From Actinostola sp. cb2023 (Eukaryota > Cnidaria > Anthozoa > Actiniaria > Actinostolidae): a stretch of 64,000 nt of DNA. The stretch covers positions 124,001 to 188,000 of the forward strand of contig JAUJYZ010000282.1 in NCBI GenBank assembly GCA_033675265.1, in the 5' to 3' direction. Each line of letters begins with the position of its first letter. The stretch's first letter is position 1. Positions 42,977 through 54,370 of the stretch are shown here, one piece after another. The notes below the pieces were generated by a model, which was not told the DNA's origin, searched no databases, and was given only the letters and a program-made list of their open reading frames with translations. The translations under genes and the position numbers were made by a program.

Positions 42977-43229
42977 ACTCACGGGTATCAGTGACGGGGA
43001 GGTGCGAATGAGGCCAAACTTTTTAACCCCCAAAAACCATAAAATCGAGATCGGTAGGATATCATTTTTATCAACCCCCAAAAAAGTCCTTGCCAAAATC
43101 TTTATATCAAAAAAGTTCACCAGAAAATTGATAATCCCAAAAAAGTCCCAAGCCGCGAATTTCAAACCCAAAAAAGGTCTTCGCACCTCCCCGTCACTGA
43201 TACCCCTGAGTACCCCCCCCCCCCCCCCC
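42925..43229. mobile_element. MITE bounded by poly-G and poly-C
   Basis: A G51 run (42925-42975) and a C17 run (43213-43229) abut inverted repeats GGTATCAGTGACGGGGAGGT (42984) and complement (~43185-43205). The interior has repeated CCCAAAAAAG words. The homopolymers appear to be expansions of the terminal G run of the element. Confidence 0.75.
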
Positions 43230-44136
43230 GGGGATCTGTGTTCATCCAGTTGTTAATAAAGACTCGTAATCAAAAGATCTGTAGCTGTGATTTTTGTTGT
43301 TCCAAGTTTCAGATCCTAAAAAAATACCAGCTTTTTCAAGAATTGGATTTCGCTTGCCGGACCAAGAACCCGGCCCTAAAAATACTGGATCGCCGATTAT
43401 ACGACGACCAGGAAGATCCCCCTTCCTCCCACCTCCTCCCCCCTCCACCCCCACCCCCCTGCGAAAAGTTTAAAATAAATATATATTTGTATTTACCATT
43501 TGTAAATCTCTCCTTAACCTGATCTAAGAAGGCTAGTCTGGCTAGCCGAAATATAGTAATCAAAAATATACGTTGTATTTTTCTTTGCTGAGTCCTTGGA
43601 CTACTTGCTTCATTTAACATTGTTTTTGACCAGTAGATATATACTTTATAGTTCCAACGTTTTCTGGCAGGATACTCGGTACACGGCTTGTGCTACTCAG
43701 TCAAGTACGTGCGGTTCCTGTGATGAGATGGGTTTCTCGAAACCGTTTGAATTTGCCGGTTTTAGGTTGAAATGTTAACTGAGGGTTTTCAGGAGATTTG
43801 AAGTTTCCAATACAGCGTCAAAACAAATTTTATTCATCCTTTTCATCAGCTGTGTGTGTCTTTTCGTCGTACTCTGGCTGAAATGTGAATTTAAGGACGT
43901 ACAACATACAAAGCGAAAGCGAGGAGTGAATACATTTTGTTCGATGTTAATTAACTGGTATATTTCGGCGACTATCTGTCGCCATCGACTGCCAGCGCAA
44001 GTGAGCTAGCGTTTTACGTACGGTGTGTTTTTTAAAAGCATTTTTGGCGTGTGTGACATGATGGTAAACAGATCCACCAACACAGGGACTCCAAAGCCTG
44101 TATTCTTCACCAATTCACACAGCGATCGAGTCAGAT
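43230..44136. other. Spacer upstream of the GT31 gene
   Basis: Contains a pyrimidine-rich tract (43415-43460) and two copies of TTGGACTACTTGCTTCATTT (42484 and 43594). No coding exon is recognised; the promoter of the GT31 gene presumably lies in 43800-44130. Confidence 0.35.
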
Positions 44137-45135
44137 ATGTTTCGGAAATTAATATCAAAAGCTCGTGGATTGAGGTTTTGTCTGGCGAGAATATCAAGTA
44201 CAAGGCGATGGCTGTTAGTCTATCTTTTCAGTTTAGCCATCATTTCATATTTAATTACTCACTGGTTTACGGCAAAACGAATACAACATATACAGCCGAA
44301 CTTTGCACTCATCTTGCCTCATGTCGAGCCAAGGCTTTCTCTGCAACAGAAGAAACTCTATGTTGCCGTTGTGGTAAACACTGCAGCTTCAGGAAATGAT
44401 CACCGAATCCTGCGAAACACAATCCGTGAAACCTGGGGTAAATCGATAGCGACACGGAATAAGACATGGAAAGTGTTCTTTGCATTGGGAATGGTCGACA
44501 ACCAGAATGACAATGAAGCAAACCTACAAGAAGCACTAACCTACAACGATGTTATAATAGGTAACTTTACAGATAAGTACATCAATCTTGTGATCAAAAC
44601 TTTCATGAGTCATTATTGGGCTAGCACCAAGTTATCCTGTAGCTATGTTCTAAAGACTGACGACGATGTGTACGTACGAATTCCAGGGTTGATTAAATGG
44701 TTAGTAAAGTCTGGATCTCCTCAGTCTTTATATGGAGGATATATCAGTCCATATCACAGAATCCCTAGAGATCCCAGCAGTAAGTGGTATATATCTAGAG
44801 AGCAGTACAGTGAACACACATGGCCCCCATTTTGCCATGGAGCTTATCACGTTCTATCCAGTAATATTATTGCCAAATACCTGAACTACACGCATATAAG
44901 GAGGCCATTTCATACTGACGATGCTTACATTGGTGTAGCATCCAAAGACCTTGGAATACATGCCACTCAGATACCGGGATTTAAAGTCGACTTCAAGACG
45001 AAGGAAAGGACTGACTGGGAACTGATAACATCGCTGGCTATAGGCCATAAACTAGACTCCAAAACCATCAGCAAATATTATCATTTTTATACTGAGAAGT
45101 TCTGGCAAAAGTATTCCATTTTTCTCTCTCGATAG
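44137..45135 (+). CDS. Beta-1,3-galactosyltransferase-like GT31 enzyme, intact
   Basis: A Golgi type II membrane glycosyltransferase of family GT31, expected to transfer a sugar from a UDP donor (galactose or N-acetylglucosamine) in beta-1,3 linkage onto glycoprotein or glycolipid chains. The 332-residue frame has a short basic cytoplasmic tail, one membrane segment (~25-42, WLLVYLFSLAIISYLITHW), a stem, and a lumenal domain with RNTIRETWG (93-101), the DxD metal site KTDDDVYVR (173-181), WPPFCHGAYHVLS (229-241) and TDDAYIG (260-266, the E/D-D-V-Y-x-G family motif). Possible N-glycosylation sites: NKT 108, NFT 143, NYT 250. Length and motif order are normal for B3GALT/B3GNT proteins, which are often single-exon. 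Donor and acceptor cannot be told from sequence. No frameshift or stop is present. Confidence 0.93.
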   Translation: MFRKLISKARGLRFCLARISSTRRWLLVYLFSLAIISYLITHWFTAKRIQHIQPNFALILPHVEPRLSLQQKKLYVAVVVNTAASGNDHRILRNTIRETWGKSIATRNKTWKVFFALGMVDNQNDNEANLQEALTYNDVIIGNFTDKYINLVIKTFMSHYWASTKLSCSYVLKTDDDVYVRIPGLIKWLVKSGSPQSLYGGYISPYHRIPRDPSSKWYISREQYSEHTWPPFCHGAYHVLSSNIIAKYLNYTHIRRPFHTDDAYIGVASKDLGIHATQIPGFKVDFKTKERTDWELITSLAIGHKLDSKTISKYYHFYTEKFWQKYSIFLSR

Positions 45136-46133
45136 ACAGTGAGTAGTATCGTATCATCGATCGTAAAGAAGGGCAACTGACAAGAAAAATATATATTGCG
45201 CTGTGTTGTTTGGGGTTTCTGTGGATAGCGTATGTGACGTAGTCTCCCTCGCAGCCTTGTTTAGTGTCGTCACGCAACGCTCTCTCTCTCTGACGTGGCA
45301 GGACACAGACTGGATGGGAGACCAAATTAAGTCTAAAATTATATGTCCTAATGGGACTTCGTATAAGGGAAATTCTACATTTTATAGAGAGGGACTTTCT
45401 GCCTGGAGCATAAGAACCCTTGATCGTCGAATGCGCCACTTTTCAATTACAGATACAGAGGTGTCAGGACGATGGTCATGTACTTACATGATGGTAGTAA
45501 TAAAACAATTCATCTTTTATTTGTTTAGTAACATTTCGGTGTTTTTAAGTGCAAAGCCTCGCATAATCCTATTAGTTTTTAAAACATTTCATATCTCTAG
45601 CTAGTAGCTGTTCTTTCGTTTTATTCCAGTACGCTTTTAAAATAATCCCACTAAATCAGTTTATGATTACTCAGGACAGACTGAAAAAATATGAAAACAA
45701 TATTTTCAACTGAATGGCTGAATTCCTCAGTTGATTTGTATTAAATGCACATTAAATAATTTTCAATGATTTTGCGCATTAGAATTATTAAATTATTATT
45801 ATAGTATTAATTATATGTTCAAATGGATTTCACATCCGTTACTATAGTATGGTGGCGGAGGACTGGCAATAGATTTTTCTAACTTTTCTTGCAAAAAAAA
45901 AAGAAGAAGAAAAAAAAGCTCCAAGTGAAATAAAATGGAAATCGATATATACTTGATTTGATTGATATCGATTTGTATCGACTTACGTGATTTATCGATT
46001 TGTCGCGGGTATTCATTTCATGTTGCTATATATATGATTTTAGAATAAAAGAAGTTGCACGCAGTTGCCATGCAATAGTAGTTTGGTTTATGCGTTTGTA
46101 ATAACAGCATTGTACTGTAGGGTCAATCAGATC
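45136..46133. other. Spacer downstream of the GT31 gene
   Basis: Holds the 3' untranslated region of the GT31 gene. Two unrelated overlapping ORFs (45068-45439 - and 45203-45604 +) show no motif. No MITE or repeat is recognised apart from an AAAGAAGAAGAAAA tract near 45900. Confidence 0.3.
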
Positions 46134-46344
46134 ATATTTTTCAAACCGTCAAAATTCGCGTTAAAAATCGATGAAAATCACTTGATTTGTCCTGAATAGT
46201 TTTATTAAAATGTCTAATCTATTACCGACAAAAGACGTCTTTCGTCGGGAATAAATTAGACATTTTAATGTTAAAACTATTCAGGACAAATCAAGTAATT
46301 TGTATAGATTTTTAACGTAATTTTTTTTACGGTTTGAAAAATAT
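46134..46344. mobile_element. 211-bp hairpin MITE
   Basis: Arms of ~95 bp pair from ATATTTTTCAAACCGT outwards to TTTGTCCTGAATAGTTTTA and AATGTCTAATCTATT near the centre (46240). No ORF. Confidence 0.85.
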
Positions 46345-46934
46345 AGCCGCGTTATGGTTCCAACCCAAATCTTGGTCTTCGAAAATTCAAAATCACGCCA
46401 TTTTATCAATGGTTCTGTAATCTTTGTTATTAATTCTTGTAAGGAAGATTTCGAGGGAAAAGGTATTATCGACGCCGAAATTCCCTGAAAAAACAGTCGG
46501 CGCCACACAAAACTACAACAAATACGCGACGCCAACCGCATTAATTATATATGCAAATGTATAAAAGATCAAAATGACTTGATCAGTTGCATGTTATAAA
46601 AGATTAATCTATTCAGTAAAAACCCAAGAACCTAGTGATTAAGAACCTGTAGGCTAAAATGTTGGCATTTAAAAAAAAAACCATTTTACAACAACCGGTT
46701 GACCCTAATTTTGAAACAGGTTCTTCGTCCATGCAGTAAAAATACAAATCTAAAATAAAACCAGTCTATCTGTCAACTAAGCTGTGTAAAATCTCTTGTA
46801 ATCTCATCATAAAAAATCCTATATTCTACACAAATAATTGCCTCAGCCTATTATAGATTTATATAGCTTCAGTGACCACACCCATATTAAACCAGTAACA
46901 CGCACCAAACAGAATCTATTCGCACTATTATTAT

Positions 46935-48620
46935 GGTGTTCCATCCCCGCCAAAAATCGAAGTTCACATCACAACATTCAACTTGACAATTCAACGTTCA
47001 ACTTGACACATAAACATTGGACACATAACATAAACATCGGACTTACCGAAGATCAACATTGCATTTAAGAAGTTATGTTTCTACTTTACTCGTCAACATT
47101 GTTTTTTAGCTATCAACTTTCAAAGTAAAACTTTTTAACATCGAACACTGATCAAACGTTAGACCGAGTTTTATGGCCAACATTGCTCTTTCTCGTGTTC
47201 CTAGATATCGAAATGTCCTTTTTCACCAAAACAATAAACAGTTCCGTGCAACAATGAAGATTAAACTTTGCATGTCGAAGTTGGTTGTTGAGTTGTCAGA
47301 ACCGCGTACAAATCCCGCCAATAATACCAAACCACCTCTGGGGGGAGGGTATGGGGAGTTTTGTTTTATAGCTTAGTAACCACTCCTGCAATATATCAAA
47401 ATGGATGTCGTCGCGAAGATAGATGCCGGGCCTGGAAGAGCCCTCCGAGGTTGGGTCGGTTATATTGAGATTAGATCTGATTAATAGAATGCTTGTGAAT
47501 TTGAATGTTCCGGACTACGAAAATTTGTATGAAAATTTGTTTGGGTGGCCTTGGTTGGTGTAGTCGCACTGTAATAGTTAATACAATGCTCTCGTTGTAC
47601 GAAACTACAAAGATGATTGAAGCGAAGTACTATCATTCTAATTCTACAGCATTTGGGAACTGTTATCTATACAGCCATACCTGCAACTTTAAGATTATAC
47701 TCCGACATTCTTCTCTCTACAGTACGCTGTCCCACACCTATTAAACATTGTCCAGCACTCGGCAAAGTCCATTGGGTTTAAACTAGCTGTATAATTTGTA
47801 CTGATGTCCGGAACAGTAAATCCTTGCTCCAATAAATACGATAATTGTTCGTGAGGAATTATGAATGCTGGTCTTCCGCGGCGACCAGTAATATCGAGAC
47901 TCGCTTTATATCCGTTCCCAAATGCTGTAGAATTAGAATGATAGTACTATCATCTTTGTAGTTTCGTACAACGAGAGCATTGTATTAACTATGTCGTCCG
48001 GAACATTCAAATTCACAAGCATTCTATTAATCAGATCTAATCTCAATATAACTGACCCAACCTCGGAGGGCTCTTCCAGGCCATCTATCTTCGCGACGAC
48101 ATCATTAATAGCAGATATTACACTCTGTATTAAACTCAAGTGTCGTCCGCCATTTTGATATAATGCAGGAGTGGTTACTAAGCTATAAAAACAAAACTCC
48201 CCATACCCTCCCCCCAGAGGTGGTTTGGTATTATTGGCGGGATTTGTACGCGGGTCTGACAACTCAACAACCAACTTCGACATGCAAAGTTTAATCTTCA
48301 TTGTTGCACGGAACTGTTCATTGTTTTGGTGAAAAAGGACATTTCGATATCTAGGAACACGAGAAAGAGCAATGTTGGCCATAAAACTCGGTCTAACGTT
48401 TGATCAGTGTTCATTGTTAAAAAGTTTTACTTTGAAAGTTGATAGCTAAAAACCAATGTTGACGAGTAAAGTAGAAACATAACTTCTTAAATGCAATGTT
48501 GATCTTCGGTAAGTCCGATGTTTATGTTATGTGTCCAATGTTTATGTGTCAAGTTGAACGTTGAATTGTCAAGTTGAATGTTGTGATGTGAACTTCGATT
48601 TTTGGCGGGGATGGAACACC
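46935..48620. mobile_element. Head-out inverted duplicate of a DDE/integrase-type (IS3EU-like?) element fragment
   Basis: Arms 46935-47660 and 47930-48620 are inverted copies starting GGTGTTCCATCCCCGCC. Each arm carries the same reading frame start, MANIALSRVPRYRNVLFH, read inwards. The left copy stops at TAG after GEFCFIA and has a ~50-bp deletion further on; the right copy is longer. Confidence 0.75.
47665..48382 (-). pseudogene. N-terminal part of an HTH/integrase-type transposase (right arm copy)
   Basis: ATG 48382 opens 149 codons including MANIALSRVPRYRNVLFH, SVISAINDVVAKIDGLEE and INRMLVNLNVPDDIV. After a stop near 47933 related frames continue with TGRRGRPAFIIPHEQLS, EQGFTVPDIS and, after ~50 bp of unrelated sequence, GVGQRTVERRMSEYNL. 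The last pieces resemble the helix-turn-helix segment (GRPxFxIPxEQL...GFTVPxIA...GVSxRTVxRRM) that precedes the integrase-like core in metazoan IS3EU-type transposases. The core itself is absent. The assignment is by memory of the motif and uncertain. Confidence 0.45.
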
Positions 48621-49000
48621 ATATATTATCGGGGTTTTATCAGTTGTGTTGAAATACTGGAATGATCGAGTTGATCGAATCTTGGATCTTGTGTGAAACA
48701 TCCACGCCGCGAGCTGTCATAAACGTATCACCACACAATTTGTAAGTAAGATCGTCCACATGTCTTGCGTGACCAACGGCAACCTTTTACTCGGGATACC
48801 TGTATAGCGAGAGTCGTAATCTGCAGACCGTATCTTTTTTACTCTGTGGCAAACTACATTTGTCACGTGCTATTTCCCAGTAGTACTTTGCGTGCTAATC
48901 AGAATTTTGATTGGTTCACGCGTACGTCCCAGCATGCATGTCTTTCTGAGAACGAGCTGTTTCAACAATTATTTAGTATAGTACTTTGAAGTGTTTTATG

Positions 49001-49270
49001 ATTCGGGTGTTCGTTACTTTCGGGTTGTCGCTACTTTCGGGTGTTCGCTACTTTCGGGTGGTCGTTACTTTCGGGTGGTCGCTACTTTCGGGAGGTCGCT
49101 ACTTTCGGGTGGTCGCTACTTTCGGGTGGTCGCTACTTTCGGGTGGTCGCTACTTTCGGGTGGTCGCTACTTTCGGGTGCAGTCGCTATTTTCAGGTGGT
49201 CGCTACTTTCGGGTGCAGTCGCTACTTTCAGGTGGTCGCTACTTTCAGGTAGGTGGTCGCTACTTTTATC
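49001..49270. repeat. 17-bp minisatellite GGTCGCTACTTTCGGGT
   Basis: About 15 copies, with variants (GTTCGTTACTTTCGGGT, and GCAG or AGGT extensions near 49180-49250). Because 17 is not a multiple of three, three frames on + are open through the array; none is a gene. The word GGTCGCTTAC in the next MITEs is similar. Confidence 0.93.
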
Positions 49271-49707
49271 ACTACTTTCTGAACAGTTCCCTAACGTAGT
49301 TTGGTGCACATACTCATTCTTAGCTGGTGTTAACGACTATAGAAATTCTGTTTTACAGTAAATTGTGCAGTAATTAACTAAAATTACGTACTTCTGTATG
49401 ACATTCCCGGGCACATTATAAATAGGTTTTTAGGTTTCAAATTTGCAATGCACACCTCTCGTGAGCGAACGCGACCACTTTTAGAGCTGAATGCTTGAAA
49501 TTTTCTTTTGTTTTTTAACCTCCCGCGTAATCAAGCGCATATTTCACATTACATGTGTCACTGTAACATCGCATAAAGCCTGGCTACGCAGGCCAGATTA
49601 TCAATCTAAGACAGACGAACTTAATCTCACGTAATTTTTTGCTTTCGTTGCAGTTTAAAACAATGTCTCAGTTTTGTAGACTTAATTTGCTTGTCATTTG
49701 TGAAGCA

Positions 49708-50064
49708 CAGTGGAACCTCCCGTAAGCGACCACCCAAATTGCTAAGGTTTGTGGTCGCTTACGGGAGGTGGTCGTTTAGGAGAGGTTCCCGAACTATAGT
49801 GATTTGGCTTAATTGGAAACTTTGGTTATTTGGAAAACTGGTCGCTTAGAAGAGGTGGTCGCTTACGAGAGTGGTCGCAACCGGAGGTTCAACTGTATAT
49901 TGTTCTTGTTTATGTCCAAAAAAAAACACAATGTAAGTGTATATACATTTTGGAAAGTTAAAATATTTTTGTGGCTACAGTATTAAAAGTTATTAGTGTT
50001 GTGTATATGTTTAGATGGGCTTTAGCGCGCATTTTGAGTGGTCGCTTACGGGAGTTTCGACTGT
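49708..50064. mobile_element. CAGT-ended TA-target MITE(s) with GTAAGCGACC termini
   Basis: CAGTGGAACCTCCCGTAAGC begins at 49708; complements of it end at 49895 (GAGGTTCAACTG/TA) and again at 50063 (GGGAGTTTCGACTG/TA), so a short copy may lie within or beside a longer one. The same family supplies the 57-bp element at 58562-58618. Confidence 0.65.
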
Positions 50065-50065
50065 A

Positions 50066-50585
50066 CAGTCAACTCTCTCGTAAGCGGACACCCTCGGGAA
50101 TTGAAAAAACTGTCCGTTAGTAGAGCTGTCCGCTTATGAGAACTATTCCCGTAAGCGGACACCAAAGAAAAATAGGGTGGATGTCCGCTTACGGGAGAGT
50201 TAATTACGTTTTAATCGGTAGAGAAAAATAGCAACTGAACCGTACACTTGCTTCCCCGCGGACAAATGGAGATTTGACAAAACCGATCCCCACTGTTCTG
50301 TTGCTCTGTAAAAGGTCATATTTTTGTTGATTTATTGCAAATTAAAGACAAATTCCATTGCCGAAAGTCCATTATTATATGGTGTGTCCGCTTACGAGAG
50401 AGCGTAAACAAAAGAAAAATCCAATTTTCATTTTCAAAAGTGTCCGCGTCCGCTTACGAGAGAGTGTCCGCTTACGGGAATGTGTAAATACAGAGTTTGA
50501 CTGGGAGGTAAAACGGGGATTTGAAAAGGTGTCCGTAAGTAGAGCTGTCCGCTTACGAGAGTGTCCGTTAGCGGAGAGTTGACTG
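50066..50585. mobile_element. TA-target MITE with GTAAGCGGAC termini
   Basis: Starts CAGTCAACTCTCTCGTAAGC and ends GCGGAGAGTTGACTG, flanked by TA (50064-50065 and 50586-50587). Inside, GTCCGCTTACGAGAG and its complement recur at least six times. It shares its left TA with the preceding element. Confidence 0.82.
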
Positions 50586-51240
50586 TATTTTCAATTTCCT
50601 ATATCATAAATTCTGTCTGTCTGTTCACCCAAAAAATGGTAGCATTATTTAGTCAAAGCGAAATAGAGTAATGGGAAAGTAGAAATTAATTATAATATAT
50701 TGATAATAAACACTCTTGTTTGTGTTAAAACTTTCTCATGACTCTAGTTGTGAATAAAACAATTATATTATGTACACCCTTCGAGTGTACACTCAATTGC
50801 AGAAACGTTGTAGTATACATTTATACAAATATACAAATATCTAATCAGATGCAAAATGTTAGACATGCTAAAATACAACTGTGTAAGCACTAAATAGTGC
50901 TGAACATTATTGTGTTGTCCTTGTTGGATGCGATACTAATCTGAAATTGATGATTCTGATATATTAGAAGAAAATAAGCAATGTTTCGCACTTTGTATCT
51001 TATTAGATATCTTGTGTCTCATTAGATATTTGTATAAATGTATACTACAAAGTTTCTGCAAACGAGTGTACATGCATATATATTAGTATCATGACCAGCG
51101 ATAAAATAAAGTAAAAATGATTTGATTGACAAGTTAATGTCCAAAGTAAACAAGAATTGAAGAGTGTTAGACTAAGTAAACTAACAAAAGAAAAAGACAA
51201 AAGGTTATGAATTTTGATTTGAAATGTGATCAATATCAAT
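50586..51240. other. Spacer
   Basis: No gene. A pair of related words (ATTAGATATCTTGTGTCT and variants) and a ~45-bp inverted pair around TATACATTTATACAAATAT / ATTTGTATAAATGTATA (50810-50840 and 51025-51045) suggest an eroded MITE. Confidence 0.35.
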
Positions 51241-52008
51241 GGCATGTTGTAAAACATAGATTGGACTTTGGACTGGACTTTGGACTGGACTTTGGACTGG
51301 ACTTTGGACTGGACTTTGGACTGGAATTATTGGATTTTTTTAGAGTATTATCAGGAGCCCATGGTATTATAAAATATAAATTATTATTATATTATTATTA
51401 TTATAAAATTTTTTTTTAATCAACAATGTTTTCTATGGCATTTTTTCGTTCTAATTTACAATGACTATCAATCACCCGATCTCAAAGGTGATCTGGTCTA
51501 GCTAACTCCCTTTGACAACCAGAAACACATACTTTTTCAAATACCGTACTTGAAATTCATTCTAAAATCGAAATACTACAAATCGGGGCGTCTTGAAACA
51601 TCAAAGCGGCGTGATCTAGTCTTCGTTTGTATTTTAGCTAGCCGTCATCCCCGGGTGTCGATGTTACCTGATATTCACAAAAACACGATTCGCCAAGCCA
51701 AGTTACCTTAGAAGTCTTGTAGTAGGCAATAATGCATTTCAAAAGGCAGAATAAAGTAGAATAGTCTTGAACGAATCACTGATTTATTAATTATCTCACT
51801 AGAAATTCAAACAACAGATACTGAGTTACATGTTTAAGTTGCTAACTCACTTGATTGCCAGTGATAATCTACATAGGAGGTTATTACTAGCTCAATCATC
51901 AAACCTGGCGATAATTCTAGCTATAATTATATTCTCTGGTGTACCCTTGTAGCTGATTACAAATGTCATTCTGGCTGTCATTATTCCTGTCAAACACCCT
52001 AAGAGTTC

Positions 52009-52243
52009 AGGGGCCCGTTTCTCGAAAGCCCTGAAAGCTTATCGGGCCCGAAAAGGGTTTCTTTAAAAATCTACATCTTCATAACAAGTTGTTTACAGAC
52101 ATGAAACTTTGCATGAAGGGAAAGTTTGTTCATATTTTAAAAAAGCATGTCAAAAGAACAGCTTTGTAGAGTAAGTGTCTCCGATTTCTGGGATGTCTTT
52201 TCGGGCCCGAAAAGTTTACGGGGCTTTCGAGAAACGGACCCCA
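52009..52243. mobile_element. MITE with CCGTTTCTCGAAAGCCC ends
   Basis: GGGGCCCGTTTCTCGAAAGC at 52010 and its near complement (GGGCTTTCGAGAAACGGACC) at 52221; internal TCGGGCCCGAAAAG occurs at both inner ends. Confidence 0.8.
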
Positions 52244-53188
52244 GTACCGGCTCTCTGGTGGTCCATGTTTTTTGGTACCAAATCCTAAAAGGTACGACGA
52301 GCATTCCCGACATTTTTCAATCGGAGTGCCGCCCGGGACTTGCACCTATGATTCGAACCAATTTGGCGATCTCGTTTCCCCGGGAGGTTCAAGTTATTCC
52401 ACTTTAATATTAAAAATTATACAACATAATATTTTTTTGATAACTCGCATTTCTCCGCTGAAAATATTAAAAAAGTGCTTGATGTGAGGGGTTCTGGTTC
52501 TTCTCTCTGTCACTTTGACGTGACTTGTTTGTCGAACAGTTCTCTGTTTGCATATACTAATCAGTCGTTCTGCGATTCGGTCACTCGTATCACAACCGCA
52601 TCGTAGTGTTGTCCCATGATCGTTGTGTCGTTCTGTTTGCTTTGAAATTCTTTGAAATTCAAGTTACATAAGTTAGATAAGTTGCCATACAATGGCAAGT
52701 GCAGTTGTCATTGATTCGCGCATACTGTTATTGCAATTGCAGAAATGGGAAACTATTTCTCAGTAATTTTTTTAACAAAAGTCGGAAATTTTTGAGGACA
52801 AATAAGAGAATGCGGTTACGTACTATTGGACACACACATATATATATATTACAAAAGTCTTAAACATTTGAGGACAAATAAGAAAATGTTACTGTTGGAC
52901 ATTGACCTGGCAGATTCTGGCAGGGGTAATGTAATTTTTTTTAGTGATTGCGTTATTGAGGGTTCAAAAATGCGTAATTTACACCAGAGAATAGAATTAT
53001 AGCTAAGTTGGATGATTGAGCTAGTAATAACCTCCTATGTAGATTATCACTGGCAATCAAGTGAGTTAGCAACGTAAACATGTAACTCAGTATCTGTTGT
53101 TTGAAGTTCTAGTGAGATAATTAATAAATCAGTGATTCGTTCAAGACTATTCTACTTTTTTCTGCCTTTTGAAATGCATTATTTAACA

Positions 53189-53370
53189 AATAGAACAGCT
53201 TCATCTGTGCTCCGTTCAGTTATAAAGCACGAAGGAAGTGACGAGAGCACGAGAGAAGTGTAGGGAGAAACACAAGCCGTAGGCGAGTGTTTCTCCTCAC
53301 TTCTCGAGTGCTATCGTTACTTCCTAAGTGCTTTATAACTGAACGGAGCACAGATGAAGCTGTTCTATTT
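53189..53370. mobile_element. 182-bp hairpin MITE
   Basis: AATAGAACAGCTTCATCTGT pairs with its complement, and the pairing continues through GCTCCGTTCAGTTATAAAGC. A half copy occurs at 30260-30420. Confidence 0.82.
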
Positions 53371-53681
53371 GCTTTATTATATAGAAACTATGAATTTATG
53401 GCAAGACATTTGAGGATTCTGTTGTATTAATTTGAATACAATTTTAGCGAGTGAAGTGCGCGCGCTACTGACGCCAGTTACGCCATCGAGCGCGCGCTGG
53501 GTTTGTTTTCTTCAGTATTTTGGTCTTTTTGAAAAATAGCGTTATCAAACCGTGCTCCGCCGTCTCTGATAAAGCACAGTTCTCGACCAATCAGAGCGCG
53601 CGTTTCAATGTGACTATATAATAATGCCTACTACGAGACTTCTAAGGTAACTTGGCGAATCGTGTTTTTGTGAATAGAGAC

Positions 53682-53883
53682 CTGTACATGTAGAATCGAG
53701 AACACGAGTACGAGTTTTGAACACTCAAAGATTGGCACTATTATTTCGTAGTCGTCGCGTACGTAGATTGAAACTTTAGATTGTAAAAATATCGGCGAAG
53801 GAAATTAACTTCGATTCAGAGTTAAGGACGCGCACAGGGCCAATTTTAAAACTCGTACTCGAAGTCGAATCTAAAGGTCTCTA
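53682..53883. mobile_element. 202-bp MITE with GAGACCT ends
   Basis: GAGACCTGTACATGTAGAAT...ACGAGTACGAGTTTT on the left and a near complement ending AAGGTCTC on the right. AATA precedes it and follows one base after it. The corresponding left-arm position is uninterrupted. Confidence 0.7.
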
Positions 53884-54370
53884 ATATCATTGACTCAATA
53901 ACTTCTGACTGCAGTGCGAGATGATTCCTCTCACGCCGCGATGACGGCTAGCTAAAATACAAACGAAGACCAGATCACGCTGCTTTGATGTTTCAAGACG
54001 CCCCGATTTGTAGTATTTCGATTTTAGAATGAATTTCAAGTATTTGAAAAAGTATGGTGTTTCTGGTTGTCAAAGGGAGTTAGCTAGACCAGATCACCTT
54101 TGAGATCGGGTGATTGATAGTCATTGTAATTTTAAGAACGAAAAAATGCCATAGAAATATAATAATAATAATATAATAATAATTTATATTTTATATAATA
54201 CTCTAAAAATCCAATAATTCCAGTCCAAAGTCCAGTCCAAAGTCCAGTCCAAAGTCCAGTCCAGTCCATGTTTTACAACATGCCCAATATCAATAGCATG
54301 GTGCAGCATGGTCTACGTACCATTGTCAAACATCAAATACATACCGTCATTCTCAAAAAGGTTGTCCAGA

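Larger units (their letters stand above)
51241..54285. mobile_element. 3-kb long-inverted-repeat element with nested insertions
   Basis: Left arm 51241-51953 and right arm 52979-54285 pair over ~710 bp, including GGCATGTTGTAAAACAT, a (TTGGACTGGACT)n run, GATCTCAAAGGTGATCTGGT, TTTTAGCTAGCCGTCATC and AACCTCCTATGTAGATTATC. The right arm is longer because of two insertions (53189-53625 and 53682-53883) absent from the left. The central loop carries another MITE (52009-52243). No transposase is present. Confidence 0.82.

Noticed and set aside
42833..43256. Frames with poly-Gly or poly-Pro on both strands
   Set aside because: They are translations of the G51/C runs of a MITE.
48986..49361. Three overlapping plus frames rich in GGRYFRVVATF
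   Set aside because: All derive from the 17-bp minisatellite read in different phases.
52320..52400. tRNA-like words (GATTCGAACC, GGTTCAAGTTATTCC)
   Set aside because: They do not fold into a cloverleaf with paired acceptor and anticodon stems at proper spacing.
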